From NCBI GenBank assembly GCA_047967505.1, contig CM106538.1: a stretch of 64,000 bases of DNA; one strand, 5' to 3'. The position numbers were made by a program, and so were the translations under genes. Below, piece by piece: positions 57,762 through 64,000 of this stretch; position 1 is the first letter of the stretch; every line of letters begins with the position of its first letter. This stretch comes from Dipteris shenzhenensis (lineage: Eukaryota; Polypodiophyta; Polypodiopsida; Gleicheniales). The notes under the pieces were generated by a model that did not search any database, had not been told where the DNA came from, and saw only the letters and a program-made list of their open reading frames with translations.

Positions 57762-58682
57762 AGTTTCACAATGGAAAATGGTTTTTTTTTTTTTCAGTCT
57801 TTTCTAGAACCCAAATAAAAGATATATATATACACTTTTTTTTCTATTCTGCTTTCCTGTTTTTCTTTCTCCTGCGCCCTAAACCCCCAATTATAAAATA
57901 CTTTGAACGTTCCTTTTACGGTGCAGAAATAACAGGACCATATATAAAAACTGTAGCGAAAGAAGGTGCTCCCTGATTTCTCCTCGAAATTTCGATTGGT
58001 CCTCTTTGTCGTATTTATCTCTGGTTCATTTTTTTTAAATATATATCCCGAGTTCAACGATCGGGTTTTAACCACAATCTTTTCCTTCCACCGTTAAAGA
58101 TACCAAAGCGCCTCTGATACGCGTCGGTTCACCTGCGACCTTCTGGACCTGTAATGTCAATTAGGTACGAAAAACTGGCAGACAATGGCGATGACGACTC
58201 TTCCTGTTTTTCTTGTTACACCGTCAATCACCCAGGACCTCTGTAAGCTATAGATGACAGCGTTCTGATAGAGGGAGGCCTGCATAAATGAACGTAAGTG
58301 CTCGTCAACCAGGTCCCGTCCCGTACAGTCTTCGTTACGTCAACTATGACCCTAGGCCTTCGTTCCGTTTCACCTCCTAATATCTACACGCATTCGTCCG
58401 TCAAAATCCCACAAGGTAGATTATCCGCTGACTAAAAGATGTCCCGTACTCGTCGACGGACCACGTTCCTTCCTGTGGCTTCGTATTTATCTGGTCAGCC
58501 ACCAAGTACCGATGTCGAAGGACCGTATGAGATCTCCGTCAAGATAGTCTACGCCAAACAATACGTAGGCCAATTTGTCTGTCGTCACCACGTTACACCA
58601 ACAGTCAGTCCGTCAATTTGGCGCTGAGGTCGTTCGACGATCCCACTTCCATCTCCTTCGTAGCCTCGGCTCTGATACCAAC
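57762..58682 (-). other. Gypsy untranslated leader
   Basis: Lies between the primer site (TGGTATCAGAGCC, about 58680-58668) and gag. No coding feature recognised. Confidence 0.7.
58668..58680 (-). promoter_or_regulatory. Gypsy primer-binding site
   Basis: Sense TGGTATCAGAGCC, an exact match to the complement of the initiator-Met tRNA 3' end, two bases inside the 5' LTR. Confidence 0.92.
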
Positions 58683-59149
58683 TGATACAAACTCTATCTC
58701 TACTAAAAGAAACTCTGTTCCCTTGTTGACACAGATCACGGGTGATGGCAACTGCATTTTCCTCCCAGCCTACTCTCGTAGATCACATGTGTTCTAATTA
58801 ATTCGTTCTTTTCTTTTCCTCATGCATATCCACGAGACCCTCATTTCCCTAGATAGTTCCCCTTGCCAAATGTCATCATTTTAGCCTTTCCACTTGGTGC
58901 ACCATTTACCCCTCTCTTGGGGCACATTTAAAACCACTTGCCCCTTGGTATTATTACACATTTAGGTGCACCTAGGCCTTAGCACTCAGAACTACCTAGT
59001 CAATGCCATTTCACCCTCACCTAGGACCTTGGCAGTTACTTCTCTTGACCGTTTCATTTACGCACATTAACTATTACAAAAGTTGGTCATCTAAGAGAAA
59101 ATGCCCACCGATCTTTCCGAGGTCATGCTATCTCGGCTAGAGCATAACA
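58683..59149 (-). repeat. 5' LTR of Gypsy element
   Basis: 467 bp. Flanked on the right by target duplication GTTTG. Confidence 0.95.
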
Positions 59150-59469
59150 GTTTGCTACCCTATGTCTCTCTTGTGGTGCTTTGATCCTCCTTAATCCCTC
59201 ACTTTGTCATGGTATTAGAGCTCCGAGCTTGCCTTTCGCTGAGGCATTGTGATTCGTGAGAGAGATTGAGCGATCGAGTGTTTTCATTCTTTCATTTTGT
59301 TGATGAGAGAAATTTCCATCCATTTGCATTCATGAGAGATTGAGAGATTTCCGTTAATCTCCTTTGCTCATTCTTGAGAGATTTCCTTTGCATGAGAGTA
59401 GTGAGAGTTCTTATTCCATTCATTTCATTCCAGAGATAGACATGGGCCACTTTGACAGATTGCTGCCAC
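59150..59469 (+). mobile_element. old Copia LTR end, primer site and leader
   Basis: LTR end CTTTGTCA at 59209, primer site TGGTATTAGAGC 59210-59221, a GAGAGATT-rich leader, then an ATG at about 59442 (MGHFDRLLPPDY) where the Copia sequence stops at a LINE junction. The Gypsy element splits this LTR. Confidence 0.65.
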
Positions 59470-60780
59470 CAGATTACTAATCATGAGAGCTATTCCTCAG
59501 CAGTGGAGGGATATACTCATAGATCCAGCCTATGTTCACCTCTACTTGGTCAGGTTGTTTTAGTGAGGCTGGGCTATGCATCGGAGTTCGTTTAGGACAG
59601 GCACCGTTTATTTATTTTGAGGCAGACTCCTCTCACAGATTGTATCCCACTCAGCCCTTGGATCGGCAGGAGCTCCTTTGGCAGAGAGTCGGGTCATTGG
59701 TTGCTTGGGTAAGGAATGGGCCACAGATCCTTCCAAGTTGACCATTGCAGAGGATACTAGATGGAGACTTTGGATTTTTTAGGGTCGACTTCTTGCGGAG
59801 CTTGACTGGGACCCAGGTGAGTGGGCATGGCCTGCTCCGGTGGCAGGCGATCGTCCTCTTTCCTTTTTCCAGTACTCGACGAGGGCAGGTTACAGGCTTC
59901 AGCAGAGAGACTCTCATCACCTACCATCTGCCTCCGAGCATTGGCACGCACAGGGACTTACTGCAGAGCTCTTGCTGAGCTACTGGACTCACTTTTGGGG
60001 CATCAGTAGAGCGAGGAAAGTCTCCTACTTTCTTTGGCTCACTATACATAGAGGCATACCTGTGGGTACTTGGCTTCAGCAGATGGGTAGACCCTCCTTG
60101 TGTATGCATTGTCAGCTTGCAGAGGAATCTAGCAAGCATTGTTTATGGAGCTGCCCCAGCTCTAGAGTGGTCTGGACAGGTATCTTCAGGTTGTTCTCAC
60201 ATGTTACATCCGAGTCCTTTCTGATGACATGGGGCGCTGCCCTTTGGGGGAGAGGATCTGGAGCCTTTACTCTCTTTGAGTCAGAGCTAGCAGACCACCG
60301 TTTCTTCATGTAGCGTCACCAGAGACGGGGTTCCACAGAGGCCAACATCATGGAGCCACAGGATTTGCTTTTGGTACCCGTACCAGCTCACGATTCCCTA
60401 CCTGCTTCAGCTGCAGGGTCAGCCTGGGAGGTCATTTCCAGCATTACCCTATGGCGGATATGGTGTTCACGATGTTCTTTTGTCCTTGGGGGCCATTTAT
60501 GCACGGAGGCTGACACTCTCGCTTCCATTTGGGCGGAGATGATCTTCACTCTCAGGAGTCAGTGGGAGCAGTGTACAGGCACCTCTTCGGCAGCTCGTGG
60601 GAGACTTATATCCTTCATGAGGACATGGGACTGCTCCTTGTTTTTTCATTTGACCCCTTTTGGGATGTCGTTGCATTTTAGACCACCACCATGGCTTTTT
60701 TGCCACATTTTTGAGGCTAGGGATAGAGTACTTTCTCTCCCCCCTGTTGTATGATTTGTTTTGAATGGAATATATCACTC
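59470..60780 (+). pseudogene. beta LINE ORF2 C-terminus
   Basis: Plus strand: [77 protein letters not shown], zinc motif CMHCQLAEESSKHCLWSC, then WEVISSITLWRIWCSRCSF. It aligns with LINE D 22000-20860. One long open frame from 59840, with TAGs upstream. It may be the continuation of the RT at 52715-53630 with a deletion. Confidence 0.8.
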
Positions 60781-61255
60781 TTTTACCAAACTTCTCTCTT
60801 GGGCCCCTAAAGCAAATTCATGGATCATAGGAGGTGGCTTTTATATGGGGGCATTGCCTTCGGATTAAAAAGGGGGGGGGGGGGGGGGGGGGAAAGGGTT
60901 GCATTCATTCACTGGAGAGAGCAGCATGGGGTGCCTTACTTTTTTGGTTCAATTGCAGAGACGCTTGGTTGGATGATGCCTTTCAGACTCAGCCACTGCC
61001 CCTCCGATTTTTGTGGTCGACAAGAGACCTCAGATGCCCATCTATGCACGTATTGATAGATTCTATGTTGATGATACGGGTTTGGATAGAGGTAACTTGG
61101 TATGCATCTTACAAGGAGTTTCACCTCAAATCACTTTCGGATGGTTTTGATGGTCCGTGAGGCTTATTCCAGAGGAGGCTCTGCCAATACCAAGATTTCA
61201 GATGCCTTCTATGCAGAGGAGGACCTAACAGAGGCAGTTTTGCAGATCTAGGTTT
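60781..61255 (+). pseudogene. beta LINE endonuclease fragment
   Basis: [36 protein letters not shown] and PSMHVLIDSMLM, then frame-shifted matches to RFQMPSMQRRT. A run of 21 G (60872-60892) sits where other copies encode DKRGGREGG. Fragment ends at the LINE K 3' end. Confidence 0.7.
60872..60892 (+). repeat. G21 homopolymer
   Basis: Twenty-one consecutive G residues following A5. Confidence 0.85.
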
Positions 61256-64000
61256 CTTTTCTTTTTTTGGGGCCAAAAAAAGAAATTTTTTATTAAATCC
61301 TTTAAGATAATTTGTACAATGTAGCTCCTACCTTACAAAAGAAAGATTTCTGAGTGTCAGACAGTCCTGAGGTTCTTCTTTGACTGGTACCAAAGAGGGA
61401 AGAACAGGTATAGCTTGAATTTGTAGATCCTTGGGGTAATCAGGGCAACTAGAGTAAGAGGCCAGGTGCTCCTGGGCTTCATCCTGCAGCTAAGAAATGT
61501 ACTCATTGAAATTGTATATGTCCTGGTTGAGCAGGAATCTAGCCTGAGGCAGAAACATAACATGTTCGCTTTTAAAGAAAGAAGCATTTTTGGAAAACCA
61601 GTTAGAGAATAATTGCTCTGCACTGAGGTACTCATCTTTAAACAGAAAAGCATTTCTGGAAAGCCAAATAAACCCAAGGCATGTGCTATGACCACTACCC
61701 ACAACAAGGCATAGGGGGTTTTGACAGCATCTCCCAACAGAATAGATTTCCAGTTGACTGGTTCTCCCATTTTATACTAAATGAATTTCCAAACTTGTCT
61801 GGCACCAGGAAAAGTAATGAAGAGGTGAACAATATCTTCCTTGAGCCCTGGGCATCTTTTGCATAAGCCATCACCTTTCCTATTTTAAGCCCCTTGCAAG
61901 TTGTCCAAACAGCTTTGTGTAATACTAACCAGAGCAAGGTAGACAGTTTCTCTGGTATCCTTTTGTCCCAGATTAAAAGGAATTTGGGCCTCCGTTTGTA
62001 GTTGTTATCTGAGAGCTTCCATCTGGAATTCAAATTGAATACTACTTCCTCAATGTTGTCAGAGGTAGTGGGAAATGGTAGGAAGTGAGGGCTTCCTACC
62101 CAACTAAACTCTCTAGAGTAGATCAAAACTCTCTCTCCCTTCCACGTTATCTCATTGTTCCAAAGCTGTAATCTGCTCGTGATCAAAGGTTGATCATGAT
62201 TAGAAAGCCTGAATTCCCTTCTGATTTCTAACCATGTTTTTTATCGTTATTCCAAGTTGATCCCAGCACTACAGACCCTTCTTAAATAGCTGACCAGCTC
62301 TAGCAAAATCATCATCTCCTAGGTGTTGTGTCTTAAAGATTGTAGGAACCCAAATTGAGTCCAAGGCCATAAAAGAGCCTTTCCCAGCAGTAAAGATAAT
62401 TTGACTTTTTATATGCTCAAAGGCATGCCGCAGTGTTCTCTACAACTGACTGCCCTTGGTTGTGCAAGGTCCTGGGTTGCATAAAGCTGACAGGATGGGG
62501 TAGTTCTTCCATTTGGCATCCCTACTAGGCCTGACATATTGAAAATTTCTCAATAAAAGATTTGCCCAATCACTCTTAGGGTGAATGATAGCCCTTATGA
62601 TCCAATAGGCTGCCAGTTTATAGTTTGGTTGTTGAATGTTGATGACTCCAACCCTCCTTCATTTCTGGGTCTTGTACAGAAATACCACCTCACTTTGGAG
62701 ATTCTCCTCTTAGTATCATTGCCTCCCCATAAGAAAGATCTGCATATTCTGAGAAATTTTTCCAGACCACTTTGTGAGGGGCACCAGCAAGAGAGGTAAA
62801 ATATGGCTATAGGATAAATGCAGTGATTAAGAACAACTCTTCTCCCAGCCAGGTTTGCTTGGAAACCTCTCCATCTGTCCAGCTTAATCTTTAGTCTATT
62901 AAAGAACCATTCCCATCTATCTTTCATACCCACCTTGAAACCCAAAGAATTGTCCAAAAGCCTGAAAATATGCCCCTATTGAAATTTTTAACAACCCAGT
63001 TGTGTTAGCTGTTCCTAATCCTTCCCTGAAAGGAAAGCATACCCCATTTTAGCATGATTGACTTTGGATCCTGAGGCAAGACAAAACAGATCCACACATT
63101 GTAGAGAATTCTGGATGTCTTGTGCTGTGTTCCTTATAGTGAGATTGGTATCATTAGCAAATTGCTGATTTACCAACTGTTGTCAAGAAGGCAGTTCAAT
63201 TCCTAGAATGTTTCCCTCATCAACCTGCTCTTTGATCAACCAGCCCAAAGCATCTGCTGCTATAGCAAAGAGGGATGGGGCTAGTGGACATCCTTGTCTT
63301 ATGGATCTTCTAAGCATAATGGGCTGAGACATTTCCCCATTTATTCATACTTTTGCTGAGGTGTTAGATAAAAGTATAGCCACATGAGTAGAAAACTTTT
63401 CTCCCAGGCCAATATCTTTGAGTGTCCAGAGTAGGAAATTCCAATTGAGCCTGTCATAGGGCTTATCAAAGTCAATCTTAATGAAGCACACATCTTGATG
63501 GGTTTCCTCTGCATGTGTGCATCCTTCCTAGTGTTAATAATTGCTTCCAGTAGATGTCTACCCTTGATGAAACCTTTCTGCTCCTTAAGAATCCACTTGT
63601 CCATTTTGTTCTGCAATCTTAAAGCAGTAGCCTTGGCAAATCTTGTAACTGCAATTCAAAATTGTCAGTGGCCTCCAGTTCTTCAATTCGGTTCTATCTC
63701 CTTCTTTGGTATGAGCTGGATGATTTCTCCATTTACATATCCAGGGATAGCGCCCAATTCCAAACACTCCTGCCATAATTGAAGTAGGCAAGGACCTATT
63801 ACTTCCCAAAAAACTTTATAGAACTCCCTCTCCTGGTGTTTTTCCATCAGTCATCTGAAAAAATGCCTCTTTGAGCTCCTAGAGAGTAATGTCAGTGTCT
63901 AACTGCATCTTATCTAAGCTTGAGACCACCTTCTTCCTGGCTTCCTAGCATTTTCTTCTACCCTCAACAATCTAAGGACTTAGATGGTCTATGGTGCTTA
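61256..64000 (-). mobile_element. LINE K (delta, L1-like), 3' part, runs off the window
   Basis: Minus strand with A/T-rich 3' end near 61260-61300. RT: DRTELKNWRPLTILNCSYKI near 63690, KEQKGFIKGRHLLEAI near 63580, [20 protein letters not shown] near 63300 and QQFANDTNLTIR (FAND in the catalytic box) near 63150. Then GFKVGMKDRWEWFFNRLKIK, DRWRGFQANLAGRRVVLNH and a late domain RIPEKLSTLLWLVLHKAVW with GDGLCKRCPG-type cysteines near 61870. Frameshifts and stops throughout. It is distinct from alpha, beta and gamma and closest in style to typical seed-plant L1 elements. Confidence 0.8.

Larger units (their letters stand above)
53860..59149 (-). mobile_element. Gypsy chromovirus lacking the RT core
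   Basis: 5,290 bp with LTRs 53860-54325 and 58683-59149, TG...CA ends and a perfect target duplication GTTTG (53855-53859, 59150-59154). Primer site TGGTATCAGAGCC adjoins the 5' LTR. Sense order: gag with knuckle, protease, start of RT, then a deletion, integrase and a chromodomain-like C-terminus. RT catalytic core and RNase H are missing between FASPVI and KKVDEFVQSL (about 55705). LTR divergence of about 2%, mostly transitions. It must have been copied in trans or lost RT after insertion. Confidence 0.93.

Overview
This window looks like nuclear DNA of a land plant with a large, repeat-rich genome. Evidence: a formin gene split by short GT-AG introns and one giant intron, plant-type LINEs whose ORF1 proteins carry CCHC zinc knuckles, Copia and chromodomain Gypsy elements primed by initiator-Met tRNA, and no bacterial gene organisation. 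A fern or other non-flowering lineage is possible, but the species cannot be read from the sequence. Only one host gene is visible; almost everything else is retrotransposon in nested layers. || Host gene: a minus-strand formin (FH1 + FH2) with exons at about 32098-30690, 30333-30083, 29988-29898, 1847-1605 and 1490-789. Splice phases agree and the FH2 domain reads through without a stop. Its third visible intron (29897-1848, 28,050 bp) holds most of the LINEs, and its major elements lie in the same orientation as the gene. || I use Greek letters for LINE families. Alpha: ORF1 with CCHC knuckle, EN-RT ORF2, and 5' leader rich in CGTAC. Beta: strongly strand-skewed G/C-rich 5' leader and poly(A) tail. 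Gamma: a different RT lineage with a (CTTT)n tail. A delta L1-like copy enters at the right edge. || Layout: 1-1847 formin 3' exons; 1848-5470 unassigned intron DNA with a perfect 78-bp hairpin at 3515-3674; 5470-8090 beta fragments; 8090-8697 alpha 5' fragment; 8698-16560 LINE A, an alpha-head/beta-tail chimera interrupted by a gag-only Copia element (12669-15022, TSD CCACT); 16571-28341 LINE B, a full-length alpha element, interrupted by full-length beta LINE D (20736-26557, 15-bp TSD); 28342-29836 three further alpha 3' tails, each separated by poly(T) and (CA)n; 29898-32098 formin 5' exons; 32650-42700 beta fragments including one with an inverted 5' segment, two gamma pieces and a small LTR element (39652-41618); 43535-45960 LINE G, a beta element deleted for EN and RT; 45961-49265 unassigned; 49612-52610 LINE H (beta ORF1 plus start of ORF2); 52611-53630 inverted/direct beta junction; 53860-59149 chromodomain Gypsy (TSD GTTTG) lacking the RT core, sitting in an older Copia LTR; 59470-61255 beta ORF2 pieces; 61260-64000 delta LINE. 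|| The most interesting signals: every alpha LINE 3' end seen (four of four) abuts a (CA)n/(TG)n microsatellite, as if this family targets such repeats or carries a composite tail; alpha leaders are packed with CGTAC motifs resembling SBP-box binding sites; LINE B has a zinc-knuckle segment of ORF1 inserted in frame between its endonuclease and reverse transcriptase; and the decaying beta ORFs carry almost only TAG stops, as CHG-context cytosine deamination would give.
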